Assembly (NCBI GenBank): GCA_024275955.1
Contig: JAJRYD010000003.1
Coordinates: forward strand, 23,398 to 87,397
Reading direction: 5' to 3'
Source: Nitrospirota bacterium
GTDB lineage: Bacteria > Nitrospinota_A > UBA7883 > JACRGQ01
DNA length: 64,000 nt
The position numbers and the translations under genes are program-made. Positions 1 to 8,275 of the stretch are shown one piece after another. Positions within the stretch are counted from its first letter, which is position 1, and the number at the start of each line of letters is the position of its first letter. The notes under the pieces were generated by a model. It was not told the DNA's origin and ran no database searches. It saw only the letters and a list, made by a program, of their open reading frames with translations.

Positions 1-899
1 TCCACCGACAGCCGGCCGCTTCCTGCTCTGTTTACTATCGCCTCTTGTATTCTTATCTGCCCTTCCTTATCCCCTTTCGAGGAATAGTACTCGAAAAGTA
101 TCGCTCCAACCTCTTCACTTTCAGGTTTCATATCAAAATAGGTTTCATAATATGGAATCGACTCTTCTGTCTTGCCGAGGTTTTCCAGAGTGGTGGCAAG
201 CTTCATTATCACCGCTAAATCTTTCGACTCGGCCTTGCCGGAACTTTTATAGTATTCAAACGCTTTTTTATAATTTCCTTCACGGTAAAAGGTGTCGCCC
301 ATTTTTAAAATCCTGTCTGGGTTTTCCTTCGAGAAGTAAAGATAAATATCTCTCGATATTTTATGTTCGAGGATTTCATTTTTCGATTTATAAACAAAAA
401 ATCCGCCGCCGCCCAAAGCGCCAAGAAAGAGCAGAGTGAAAAGGATAGATAGAAACCCCATCCCTCCTTTTTTCTTCTTTGGAAAACTATTTTTACCGAT
501 TGTCTCTGCGTAGTTGTTGCCCAGTATTTCGCTTAAATCTTCGTCGTTACCGTTTGAAGCTGTTTTCTGAGTGCCAGAAGGCATAACACAGCTTCCCTGA
601 AGGATGGCGCCCTCTTCCGCGACGAGAACAGGAGTGTCGATACTCCCGTTAAGATAACTTTTGTCAAAAATGGAAATTTTTCTTTCGGCTTTGACGTCGC
701 CCATAATTCTTCCCATATTAAAGAGATTACCGGCATTCACCATAGCCTCGACTTTGCCCAGATTGCCGACGATAAGGGTTCCTTCCGTCTGTATCTCCCC
801 TTGAAAATCGCCATCAAAGCGAAGGGCACCCTTAAACTTAAGAACGCCGTTCATCCTTATTCCATCCCCAAAGTAGGAATTTAACTCCTCTCTCATCAT
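1..899 (-). CDS. Bactofilin-TM-TPR fusion protein (C-terminus cut by window edge)
   Basis: An open frame runs without a stop from an ATG at 899 (second ATG at 896) to the left edge, giving about 299 residues with the C-terminus missing. Residues ~10-110 look like a bactofilin (DUF583) domain: short hydrophobic/glycine repeats such as LKFKGALRFDGDFQGEI and GTLIVGNLGKVEA that form a beta-helix and polymerise. A basic KKKKGG stretch precedes one membrane segment (~147-170). The remainder has alternating helices like tetratricopeptide repeats (GDTFYREGNYKKAFEYY, LATTLENLGKTEESIPYY). I infer a membrane-tethered cytoskeletal scaffold with a protein-binding tail. It lies 62 bp downstream of the glycosyltransferase gene on the same strand. 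The domain calls come from reading the sequence, not from a profile search. Confidence 0.75.
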   Translation of the reverse strand, partial: MMREELNSYFGDGIRMNGVLKFKGALRFDGDFQGEIQTEGTLIVGNLGKVEAMVNAGNLFNMGRIMGDVKAERKISIFDKSYLNGSIDTPVLVAEEGAILQGSCVMPSGTQKTASNGNDEDLSEILGNNYAETIGKNSFPKKKKGGMGFLSILFTLLFLGALGGGGFFVYKSKNEILEHKISRDIYLYFSKENPDRILKMGDTFYREGNYKKAFEYYKSSGKAESKDLAVIMKLATTLENLGKTEESIPYYETYFDMKPESEEVGAILFEYYSSKGDKEGQIRIQEAIVNRAGSGRLSV

Positions 900-961
900 A
901 TCAGCCTATTAGGTGTAAAATTTTAAGTCAAGAGCTGACTTTGACAGCGCAACTCATTATT

Positions 962-2467
962 TTATTGTAGGTTTTTCAACGTAATCTCAAACCTGCCAAG
1001 CTGGCCCGAACGCTTCTTTTCAAGCAGAGTGAACTCTCTTGAACTTAGAAACCCAAATAGAATCAATACGATAACTACAAGTATGCATGCTTTTCCGGCA
1101 CTCTTTTTCTCTGGGCCGACCCCTTTTAAAAGAGCTACCACACCTGTTGAAAGCACCATATAGAAAAAAGGCAAGAAGGGGTAGACCATCCGTGAGAGGG
1201 CATAAAAAATAATCGACACGAAAAACGGAATAAGAAGAAGCAGGAGAGGAAGGTATCTTATCGCTCCTTTATCTTTCATCTTTGTCAGCTGGTAAAAGCC
1301 GTAGAGAAAGAGGAGAAGAGCGAGCGAGAGCGCTACCTTGTTTTTTGGCACGAAAGAATCGGCCTTATTTGGGATTTCGCCTTCCAGCCCCGCCGGAAAG
1401 TTATTCAGAAAAAACCCGTTAGAAAAACCGTTTAGAAATATGCCGGCTTTTTTAGGTAATAGCGATAGTTCCATCGGAAGATTCTCTTTGATATGCTTCC
1501 ACCCCAGCCTGTAACCATCCCTCACCATAGCCAGATGCGACCCGTTGTCTGGCGTAAGGTTTAGGACAGCGCCATCTTCTAGTCTCTCTGAAAAATAAGG
1601 GGCGTAGGTGCCGGTCGCTTTTTGGTGGTGCCCTTCAAGAAAGTTAAACGGCCCATTGAGTGCCACAGGAACAAAGGTAGGCAGGTTCGCCTGTGGGTAA
1701 GCTTTGTTAAGCTCTTTCATAAAAAAATAGTTCCTTACCGTCCATGGCGTAATCAAAAGAATAAATCCTAAAAATGCCGCGGTGAAAATTTTTATCTTCC
1801 TCGCGGGGACCCACTCTTTTTTAAACAGCCCAAACATAAAAAAAATAAAGACAGCCAAAAGAAACTCCGACCGTGAGAGGACGGCGATGGCGGCTGTACA
1901 GCCGAAGAAAAATGAAAAAATGATATAGTGCCGGGCCGCTATCGACCTTTCTCTGTAGAGAAATATAAAACAGAATGTGGAAAGCGAAGAGGTGAATAGA
2001 TAAATATTCTCGGTATTAAGACCGCCGGTAATGAAAATAAGCGTAAAAGATACAGAACATAAGAAGGCGGTTATTAAAGCTGTTTTTTTGTCTAGCAGTT
2101 CTCTTGCGGTAAGGTAGATAAAAAGAATGGAAAGAGAGCCGATAACCGCGTAGCAGATTTTTAAGATAAATATATCGTGGCCGAACAGCGATTGAAACGC
2201 TATCAGTGCCCATATCGTAAACGGCGGCGGGAATGGGATGTTCATCCCTTTTCCGCTTAGAAAATCATCTGCTATCAGCGCGTAATAATCTGCGTCTGAA
2301 AAATGCAGGACCGACCCGCTAAAAAACCGCATGCCGAGGATGGAGCTTTTTCCCGCCTCCTCCCAGCCAAGAGAGCCGAGATGCCAATACCTGTAGAGGA
2401 AAGAAAGAATAATTATGGAGAGCAGGCAAGCTATCTCACCGCCTTTAACACCTTTGGGAAAATTCAT
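962..2467 (-). CDS. PMT/ArnT-like membrane glycosyltransferase (GT-C fold)
   Basis: The 501-residue protein is highly hydrophobic, with an N-terminal membrane segment (~10-30) followed by an extracytoplasmic loop holding an acidic pair, D58-A-D60-Y-Y. About ten further membrane helices follow. This is the layout of dolichyl-phosphate-mannose mannosyltransferase-like enzymes (PMT_2/ArnT group), which move a sugar from a polyprenyl-phosphate carrier to an acceptor on the outer face of the inner membrane. Loop motifs such as DKKTALITAFLCSVS after the fourth helix fit that family. Acceptor and donor cannot be told from sequence. It is divergent from the YkgJ-like gene at 2587 and upstream of the bactofilin gene, so a shared envelope role is possible. 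Confidence 0.7.
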   Translation of the reverse strand: MNFPKGVKGGEIACLLSIIILSFLYRYWHLGSLGWEEAGKSSILGMRFFSGSVLHFSDADYYALIADDFLSGKGMNIPFPPPFTIWALIAFQSLFGHDIFILKICYAVIGSLSILFIYLTARELLDKKTALITAFLCSVSFTLIFITGGLNTENIYLFTSSLSTFCFIFLYRERSIAARHYIIFSFFFGCTAAIAVLSRSEFLLAVFIFFMFGLFKKEWVPARKIKIFTAAFLGFILLITPWTVRNYFFMKELNKAYPQANLPTFVPVALNGPFNFLEGHHQKATGTYAPYFSERLEDGAVLNLTPDNGSHLAMVRDGYRLGWKHIKENLPMELSLLPKKAGIFLNGFSNGFFLNNFPAGLEGEIPNKADSFVPKNKVALSLALLLFLYGFYQLTKMKDKGAIRYLPLLLLLIPFFVSIIFYALSRMVYPFLPFFYMVLSTGVVALLKGVGPEKKSAGKACILVVIVLILFGFLSSREFTLLEKKRSGQLGRFEITLKNLQ

Positions 2468-2542
2468 CTATTTCAGCTTGGATGGTTCCTATCGTAGCTA
2501 CTTTAAAAAAATTCGATTTCCTCTTTATCCTACCGTTAAAAA

Positions 2543-2551
2543 TGGTATAAA
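2543..2551 (+). promoter_or_regulatory. Candidate extended -10 promoter for the YkgJ-like gene
   Basis: TG-G-TATAAA at 2543-2551 is an extended -10 motif. No good -35 is seen. Transcription would begin near 2558, leaving a leader of about 29 nt before the ATG at 2587. This is pattern matching only. Confidence 0.35.
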
Positions 2552-2586
2552 CACAGACTCTTTATAAATTGGATAAGGCGAGGCAG

Positions 2587-3423
2587 ATGAAAGACAACGA
2601 CATACTTGACCCACGTAAAGGAAATTTTGTGTGCGAAAACCTTGCGATTGAAATGAGCTATCCAAAAACCAAGCCCGACATAGAGGCTTTTCTCTACTAC
2701 CTCTACCACGAGGATGTAGAGCTGTTTGTCGACAACTACTACGACTGGTTTCTTTTGCTAAAAGGAAAATGCTCTAAGCTTGCCAAAAACGGCAACTGTA
2801 AAATAAAAGATAGGCAGGCGGACGAATGCACGCAACATGGGCACGAAGTGGAAAGCCTAGAAGATACTGCCAAGTATCATTTTCGTAACGAATGGGAGCT
2901 GGTTCGCTACCTGAAAGAGAACAGACCGGCTCTTTTTAAAAAACTTTATCCAGAGACAAGAAAAATTGCCGCCCTAAAAAAAGCTCCAAAGCTTAAAAAG
3001 CAGAAACAAAAAGCACTTACCCCAGCTCTTGACGATGACCATAAATGCTCAAGCTGTATTTCTTGCTGTAATTACCTAAACCTCATCATCGACAAGCCGA
3101 CAGGAGAAAGCAGGCTCAACTCGATCCTCTGGTACATCTACAGGGAGGGGGTTCATGTTTACCTCGATGTCGATGGAGACTGGAGCCTCTACCTAGAGCT
3201 CCCCTGTCTGCAACTGGATAAAAACGGCCTATGCCAAATCTACGATCGCCGGTCGTCAATCTGCCGCCAATTTTCCAGTAGCCACTGCCATGGCAACCAG
3301 ATGGAAGACTCCATCAGGGAATCGTTTCCCAATGACAGTAAGTTATTGAACTTTATAGCCAAGAAGAGAAAACCGCTTTTTAAAAGATTGAACACAAGTC
3401 TAAAAAAGCTTGCATCGAGATAG
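2587..3423 (+). CDS. YkgJ-like CxxCxxCC metal-cluster protein with tandem duplication
   Basis: The 278-residue protein (ATG at 2587, preferred over an upstream TTG at 2569) has two homologous halves. The C-terminal half carries the complete Cys signature of the YkgJ/CxxCxxCC family: C154-x2-C157-x2-C160-C161, then LPCLQLDKNGLCQIYDRR and ICRQ. The N-terminal half repeats the same plan (YYLYHEDVELFVDNYYDWFLLL, KCSKLAKNGNCKIKDR, DECTQ), but its first cluster is reduced to one Cys. The family is thought to bind a metal or Fe-S centre; function is poorly known. The halves are joined by a Lys-rich linker (KKAPKLKKQKQKA). It has no signal peptide, so it is probably cytoplasmic. It is a single gene, divergent from the glycosyltransferase. 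Confidence 0.7.
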   Translation: MKDNDILDPRKGNFVCENLAIEMSYPKTKPDIEAFLYYLYHEDVELFVDNYYDWFLLLKGKCSKLAKNGNCKIKDRQADECTQHGHEVESLEDTAKYHFRNEWELVRYLKENRPALFKKLYPETRKIAALKKAPKLKKQKQKALTPALDDDHKCSSCISCCNYLNLIIDKPTGESRLNSILWYIYREGVHVYLDVDGDWSLYLELPCLQLDKNGLCQIYDRRSSICRQFSSSHCHGNQMEDSIRESFPNDSKLLNFIAKKRKPLFKRLNTSLKKLASR

Positions 3424-3599
3424 AGCTGACCAGTAAGTCAGACCGATTACAGCTATTGCATATTTCAGCTTATTCTAACCTATTGCTTTATCTTTACACC
3501 CAAATATGTTAGATTCTCTAAAGTGATTTTGAGAACTAGGCGATAAGAATCTTACTAGGCCGATTCTTTTACCGTCTGTTTTTTGGGGGTGTTGTTATT

Positions 3600-4052
3600 A
3601 TGGCACGGTTTTCTTCAGTAGCTTTGGTTCTGGTATTTTTAATAACCGCTTGCGGCGGCGGTGGGGGAGACAGCACCGGCAGTGATAGCGGCGGGGTAAC
3701 CGACGCTTCCAGTACGGTAAAAATAACAAGCACAAACCCTGAGGATGGCGCGACCGCCGTAGCGCTTACCGTATCCGGTAGCCGCACGCATGTTTATGTC
3801 TGGTTTGACGACCTTATCGACACGACTACTCTGACATCTAGTACAGGGTTTACTTTGGACGGCGGGTCAGGCTCTATCGCCGGAGCAGTTACCACTACAA
3901 CTGTATCTGGTTCCAAGACCGAGATGCTTTATATACCGACCAGCACGCTTTCAACCTCGACACTGCATACAGCGACAGTAGCCAGCACAGTTAAAGATAC
4001 CGGCGGAGCATCGAGAACTGCCGCCTATTCTTGGACATTTACAACCGAATAA
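3600..4052 (+). CDS. Small lipoprotein with an Ig-like (Big_5/SbsA-type) domain
   Basis: The 150-residue product has a lipoprotein signal ending in the lipobox LITAC (Cys18), followed by a Gly/Ser/Asp spacer. The rest resembles one bacterial Ig-like domain of the Big_5 type, with the opening VKITSTNPEDGATAV, a central VYVWFDDLIDTTTL strand and a closing YSWTFTTE. Such modules occur in surface and S-layer associated proteins and give no enzymatic role. The start is supported by a GGGGGTG stretch about ten bases upstream of the ATG. It converges with the gene at 4157-4711; a weak inverted repeat (CGGC...GCCG) lies in the 104 bp between them. Confidence 0.65.
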   Translation: MARFSSVALVLVFLITACGGGGGDSTGSDSGGVTDASSTVKITSTNPEDGATAVALTVSGSRTHVYVWFDDLIDTTTLTSSTGFTLDGGSGSIAGAVTTTTVSGSKTEMLYIPTSTLSTSTLHTATVASTVKDTGGASRTAAYSWTFTTE

Positions 4053-4156
4053 GAACAGCACGAAAAAACGGCAGACAGCCGGTTGTTTTTAAACTTCACG
4101 AAACCTTAAAGTGAACAGAAAATAGATTCGATTATTTTCTTGATTGGTGCTGACTT

Positions 4157-4711
4157 CTAATATTCTGCGGCGAGAGTGGTCTGCCGGCTTGAGAGCCATT
4201 GAAAATCTTTCTCTTTCCCCTCTGGAAGCTTGGTTTTGGCATAGCTCCTCTCGCCAGCCGGAAATGGCCCTTCTATCTCCATTACATACGGCTTAAATCC
4301 ACTCTTTATCGGCTTTCCGAATGAAATTCCCTCGATGTCCATTGTGCCGCCGTCCTTGTAGTTAGCGGCACGTATCTCTACTCTGAATCTCGATATATCA
4401 CGGTCTCCTCTATTATTAAAACTACAGCCAAGCATATAGCCTTGGCTAAAAGAGCAGACCTGCCTTGTATATTTTTTGACATATTCGAGTGCCGTGAGGC
4501 TTTCAGCCGAGCTGTCGGTTGTAGAGAACTCTTCATCCACAACTATAGGAGGTTCATCGGGATAGCTGTTAGGCACATCGTACTGCTGTTTCAAAAGCTG
4601 TTCGGAACTTCTTGCGCTATTATTATCGGGGGTGGAGGTAGAGCTAACTCTGCCGGCAAGCTTGTAGGCTATCGTCAGCGCAATTAGGCAAACAAATAAT
4701 ATTCGTATCAT
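4157..4711 (-). CDS. Membrane-anchored or secreted protein of unknown function
   Basis: The 184-residue protein begins with a hydrophobic segment (MIRILFVCLIALTIAYKLAG) that can be a signal anchor. A Ser/Asp/Pro-rich linker follows, then a compact C-terminal region with two cysteines (VCSFSQGYMLGCSF) and beta-rich sequence (ISRFRVEIRAANYKDGG, VMEIEGPFPAGERSYAKTKL). The C-terminal part recalls FxLYD-like or other secreted beta-sandwich domains, but I do not recognise a family with confidence. It is monocistronic, convergent with the upstream lipoprotein. Confidence 0.55.
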   Translation of the reverse strand: MIRILFVCLIALTIAYKLAGRVSSTSTPDNNSARSSEQLLKQQYDVPNSYPDEPPIVVDEEFSTTDSSAESLTALEYVKKYTRQVCSFSQGYMLGCSFNNRGDRDISRFRVEIRAANYKDGGTMDIEGISFGKPIKSGFKPYVMEIEGPFPAGERSYAKTKLPEGKEKDFQWLSSRQTTLAAEY

Positions 4712-4934
4712 CAGCTATCCTCTCAGAGATAATTTGGTTTGCAGTATCTAACCCGCCCTTTACATCATTACTGAGTCAGCAACACTCGGCGCCTATCGGC
4801 TATGTTGTTCTCACTATGTAGATATTACCAAGTTTACTGAAGAATATGAAACCAGTGCCTCGCCCACGCTACTTGCGTGCAGGCGACAGCGATGCGCAAG
4901 CAAACTTTTAGGAAATTTTAAGCAGTTTTATTTT

Positions 4935-4968
4935 CCACCAGTGAGTACCGCCCCCACCGGCAAGGTGG
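4935..4968. repeat. 34-bp direct repeat, copy 1, with internal hairpin
   Basis: Exactly the same 34 bases occur at 5069-5102. Each copy ends in an inverted repeat (CCACC-GGCAA-GGTGG), and an AACTTTTAGGAAA string precedes both. A shorter relative (CCCACCGAAGGTGG) lies between them at 5006-5019. The whole 398-bp gap 4712-5109 holds no gene that I can support; the repeats are its only structure. Confidence 0.7.
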
Positions 4969-5068
4969 TGCGCACTGCCGGTCTGCTGTTTATCGTAGCT
5001 AGTGTCCCACCGAAGGTGGCAACGGTGCATTGATGCTAAGTTTGGGAACTTTTAGGAAACGATATCTA

Positions 5069-5102
5069 CCACCAGTGAGTACCGCCCCCACCGGCAAGGT
5101 GG
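5069..5102. repeat. 34-bp direct repeat, copy 2, with internal hairpin
   Basis: Identical over 34 bases to 4935-4968. It lies just past the hisIE stop codon, so the CCACC/GGTGG hairpin could cap the his transcript, but no T-tract follows on the minus strand. Confidence 0.7.
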
Positions 5103-5109
5103 CCGCGTG

Positions 5110-5745
5110 CTACGGCTTGAAACGGTTTTTAAGTTCAGTCAGTATTTTTTCTGGCGGGATATCGTGCGCGGTGAGCGCGACCATCATATGGAAAAGGAGG
5201 TCGGCCGCTTCGTAGACTATCTCTTTCTCATCGTTATTTTTGCAGGCCATTACAAGTTCGACTGCTTCCTCGCCTATTTTTTTTAGGTAGGCATTTTCCC
5301 CTTTTTTGAAAAGGGAAGCGGTATAGGAACCTTCCGGCAAATCTTTTTTCCTCTGCTGTAGCACCTGATAAAGGCGTGCAAGCAGTTCTTCGCTGTCTGC
5401 CGGCGCCGGCTTTGTAAGCTCGTCACCATCAGCTATTTCCCTAAACCAGCAGGTTTCACTACCTGTGTGGCATGCCGGCCCTTTAGCCTCTACGGTTATC
5501 AAAAGGGTATCGGCATCGCAGTCGTATTCCATCTTTGCTACTTTTTGCGTGTTGCCACTTTCTTCGCCTTTCTTCCATACCTTGCCACGCGAGCGTGAGA
5601 AAAAATGCGTGAAGCCTGTTTTCCTTGTCATCTCTATCGTTTCCGGGGTCATCCATGCCATCATAAGAACTTTTTTCGACTTTGAATCCTGCACGATAGC
5701 GGGGATCAATCCCTTTCCGTTGAATTTCAGTTCTATTTCGCTCAT
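5110..5745 (-). CDS. hisI: Bifunctional phosphoribosyl-AMP cyclohydrolase / phosphoribosyl-ATP pyrophosphatase
   Basis: The 211-residue protein fuses HisI (about 1-105) and HisE (about 120-205), catalysing the second and third steps of histidine synthesis: pyrophosphate removal from PR-ATP and opening of the PR-AMP ring. The HisI part shows the metal-site motifs [11 protein letters not shown] and [11 protein letters not shown]. The HisE part shows [11 protein letters not shown] and [12 protein letters not shown], typical of the MazG-like helical fold. The ATG overlaps the hisF stop (ATGA), so translation is coupled. It is the last gene of the cluster hisA-hisF-hisIE. Confidence 0.95.
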   Translation of the reverse strand: MSEIELKFNGKGLIPAIVQDSKSKKVLMMAWMTPETIEMTRKTGFTHFFSRSRGKVWKKGEESGNTQKVAKMEYDCDADTLLITVEAKGPACHTGSETCWFREIADGDELTKPAPADSEELLARLYQVLQQRKKDLPEGSYTASLFKKGENAYLKKIGEEAVELVMACKNNDEKEIVYEAADLLFHMMVALTAHDIPPEKILTELKNRFKP

Positions 5746-6497
5746 ATTCTTACAGGTACCCCTTTGTCTGCCAGATAGCTTTTCACTTCGCCGATTGTAT
5801 GCTCACCGAAATGGAATATGGAAGCGGCCAGAGCGGCATCTGCTTTCGCCTCGTTAAACCCTTCGTAAAAATGCTTGAGCGCTCCCACGCCTCCAGAGGC
5901 GATGACAGGTATATCGACCGCTTCACAAACGGCCCGTGTCAGTTTAATATCGTACCCTTCTTTAGTGCCGTCCCTATCCATGCTTGTAAGAAGTATTTCG
6001 CCGGCGCCGAAATCGCGCATTTTTTTACACCAGCCTATAGCCTCGATGCCTGTACCGTTTCTCCCTCCGTGAGTATAAACCTCAAACTGCTCGCCAGACC
6101 ATTTCGCGTCAACCGCCACTACTATACATTGCGTGCCGAATTTGAGAGCGGCCTGTTTTACAAATTCGGGGTCTTTGATGGCGGCGGTATTTATCCCTAC
6201 CTTGTCGGCACCGGCTTTTAGAAGGCTACGGATATCATCAAGAGTCCGTACGCCACCGCCAACGGTAAGCGGCATAAAAATCTGCTCGGCGGTTCTCTCT
6301 ACGACATCTATGATGGTGTTTCGGTTGTCGCTGGAGGCGGTAATATCGAGAAACGTAAGCTCGTCCGCGCCCTGCTTATCGTAGATTGCCGCCTGCTCGA
6401 CAGGGTCGCCGGCATCTATAAGGTTAAGAAAGTTTATCCCTTTTACCACTCTGCCGTCCTTAACGTCGAGACATGGAATTATTCTTTTTGTCAGCAC
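5742..6497 (-). CDS. hisF: Imidazole glycerol phosphate synthase, cyclase subunit
   Basis: The 251-residue TIM barrel starts with a GTG whose product reads [20 protein letters not shown], including the catalytic Asp of the first strand. The second catalytic Asp is in VVAVDAKW. Phosphate-binding loops are LTVGGGVRT and VIASGGVG. HisF takes ammonia from the partner HisH and forms imidazole glycerol phosphate and AICAR. hisH is not in this window. The gene overlaps hisA by 7 bp and hisIE by 4 bp, so the three are co-translated. Confidence 0.96.
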   Translation of the reverse strand: MLTKRIIPCLDVKDGRVVKGINFLNLIDAGDPVEQAAIYDKQGADELTFLDITASSDNRNTIIDVVERTAEQIFMPLTVGGGVRTLDDIRSLLKAGADKVGINTAAIKDPEFVKQAALKFGTQCIVVAVDAKWSGEQFEVYTHGGRNGTGIEAIGWCKKMRDFGAGEILLTSMDRDGTKEGYDIKLTRAVCEAVDIPVIASGGVGALKHFYEGFNEAKADAALAASIFHFGEHTIGEVKSYLADKGVPVRI

Positions 6498-7210
6498 TGA
6501 AACTCTTTCACCGCCGCCGCGAGATCTATAGCTTTTGTGTAAAGCGCTTTGCCTATAATAGCTCCGCTTACTCCCTCTATTTTGGAAAGAGCCAAAAGGT
6601 CATCGCTGGAAGATACTCCGCCGGATGCTATTAACGGAAATGGAGAAGCGAGGGCCATCTCTTTTATCGCGTCGATGTTTACTCCCTGCATCATTCCGTC
6701 GCGCGATATGTCGGTGAAGACTACCGCGGCAAGGGGCCAGCTTTTTAGTTTTCCCATAAGCTCTTTGCCTGTAAGCGTGGATGATGTTACCCATCCGTCG
6801 CCTGTTGCCATATTTTCTTTCACATCAATACCGGCTACTACCTTGTGTCGATATTTTTCGGCAATAGCGCGCGCGCTGTCTGAGTCTTTTAACAAAAGCG
6901 AGCCGATAACAATCCTGCTTACCCCCGCGTCGAAATAAGCGGCGGCGGTAGAGATGTTTCTTATCCCTCCTCCAAGCTGTATAGGAGTTTTGACCGCCTT
7001 ACAGATATCTTTTACCAGCTCCCCGTTTTTCGGCAGACCTTCAAACGCTCCGTCTAGGTCTACTATATGAATAAGCTCGGCCCCGCCCTCTTCCCACTTT
7101 TTTGCCTGCTCGACAGGGTTGTCGGAAAATACGGTTTCCCTCTCCATATCACCTTGAATAAGACGGACGCAACGCCCGCCTTTTAAATCTATTGCCGGTA
7201 TTATTTGCAT
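6491..7210 (-). CDS. hisA: ProFAR isomerase, histidine biosynthesis
   Basis: The 239-residue TIM-barrel protein is a paralogue of the adjacent HisF. It opens with [19 protein letters not shown], has the catalytic Asp in PAIDLK and the second in [14 protein letters not shown], plus phosphate-binding GGGIRN and IASGGVSS. It isomerises ProFAR to PRFAR. It is the first gene of the minus-strand his cluster. The 125 bp separating it from the gene at 7335 shows no clear attenuator or His-rich leader. Confidence 0.95.
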   Translation of the reverse strand: MQIIPAIDLKGGRCVRLIQGDMERETVFSDNPVEQAKKWEEGGAELIHIVDLDGAFEGLPKNGELVKDICKAVKTPIQLGGGIRNISTAAAYFDAGVSRIVIGSLLLKDSDSARAIAEKYRHKVVAGIDVKENMATGDGWVTSSTLTGKELMGKLKSWPLAAVVFTDISRDGMMQGVNIDAIKEMALASPFPLIASGGVSSSDDLLALSKIEGVSGAIIGKALYTKAIDLAAAVKEFQC

Positions 7211-7334
7211 CGCAAGATTCTACACCTCTGGATGCAGGTTTACCAGTACGGTATGCGCTATAACAGCCAAAGGGCTCTCCGAACGGTTAGCCGGCATACT
7301 AAGCTGAAAAAATTTAGAAAATAGATTACGACGA

Positions 7335-8264
7335 TTATTTAGCGTTTTTGAGAATCTGGCATAGATGCTCCGTGCAAAGAAAGAACGAGTGCATAAACTC
7401 ATGTCTAGGTATAACCTTTGCTTCCAAATTAGTTTTATCGCCTTTAGCATTCAGGTACGCAAGACGAACCTTATCTTTCCCCTCTACCTCCTCTGCCCAG
7501 TAGCAGTTTTCGCCGCCGCCGATAACATTTACCTTTTCGTGGTACTGCCCGTTTATCTTGCCGTCCACAAGAGTAGCGGTCGGCTCGTCGCTTAAAACCT
7601 TCGCGCCGGCAGTGCTGGAATGAAAAGATGCTCCGCCGCCGGCACCTTTTGCAAGGTTTTCCTTAGAAACAGTAACTACCTTCTGTGGCTTTTCCGGTTC
7701 GGCAGGTTTAGACGATTCGTTTACCAGCTTTTCCAACGCCTTTAGCTCGGCCGGGGAGCGCTTTGTTTGTTTCTTTTCCACGACTGTCTGCATCTCAAAC
7801 GGGTTTGACCCGCCTCCCATGCTAAAGCTTTGGATAATCGGCTCAGCTTTTCCCGATAACGCTATAGCTATTTTTTCTTTAAAGTCGGACTGTTTGAACG
7901 GTTTTATAAGGTAGGCGGTCGTCCCTGCTTTTGAGGCCATCATAAAACGGGGCTGGTGCTTGGGGTCAGCTATAACAAGAATGCCGTACCTGCCGGAATA
8001 TCTCTGTTTAAAACTTTTTATAAACGGCAGGTAGCCTTTAGAAGGGGTGTCCCAATCTATAATTAAAAGATCGATCCCGAGCCTCGGCGTAGCCGGCCCA
8101 AACGCCATTGCCGATTTATCTACATTCTTCGATACCTCGGCGTCAAACTCTGCTTTAAGGCCTACGGAAATGACATCGGCATACCCCGACTTTCTGCACA
8201 TAATATCGACAATATGGCGAACCTTTTCATCATCAATAAAAACCAGAATTTTTTTGTTGCTAAT
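7335..8264 (-). CDS. Receiver-domain (response regulator-like) protein, probable ATT start
   Basis: Read from an ATT at 8264, the 309-residue product begins with a proper receiver first strand, KKILVFIDDE (acidic pair D11-D12). The phospho-acceptor is D70 in LLIIDWD and the conserved Lys is K121 in LIKPFK. The first ATG (8201) would delete the strand and acidic pair. An in-frame TGA at 8270-8268 prevents a further upstream start. AAGGAG at 8277-8272 sits 7 nt before the ATT. The C-terminal ~170 residues (Pro/Lys linker, then KVLSDEPTATLVDGKING...) are unrecognised; a PilZ-like barrel is possible but not shown. The start lies 11 nt past the bioF stop, so translation may be coupled to bioF. Confidence 0.7.
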   Translation of the reverse strand: MSNKKILVFIDDEKVRHIVDIMCRKSGYADVISVGLKAEFDAEVSKNVDKSAMAFGPATPRLGIDLLIIDWDTPSKGYLPFIKSFKQRYSGRYGILVIADPKHQPRFMMASKAGTTAYLIKPFKQSDFKEKIAIALSGKAEPIIQSFSMGGGSNPFEMQTVVEKKQTKRSPAELKALEKLVNESSKPAEPEKPQKVVTVSKENLAKGAGGGASFHSSTAGAKVLSDEPTATLVDGKINGQYHEKVNVIGGGENCYWAEEVEGKDKVRLAYLNAKGDKTNLEAKVIPRHEFMHSFFLCTEHLCQILKNAK

Positions 8265-8275
8265 CTCTCAGCTCC

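Noticed and set aside
533..736. A 67-codon minus-strand reading frame
   Set aside because: It lies in another frame inside the bactofilin gene, which is open to the left edge and has clear family sequence.
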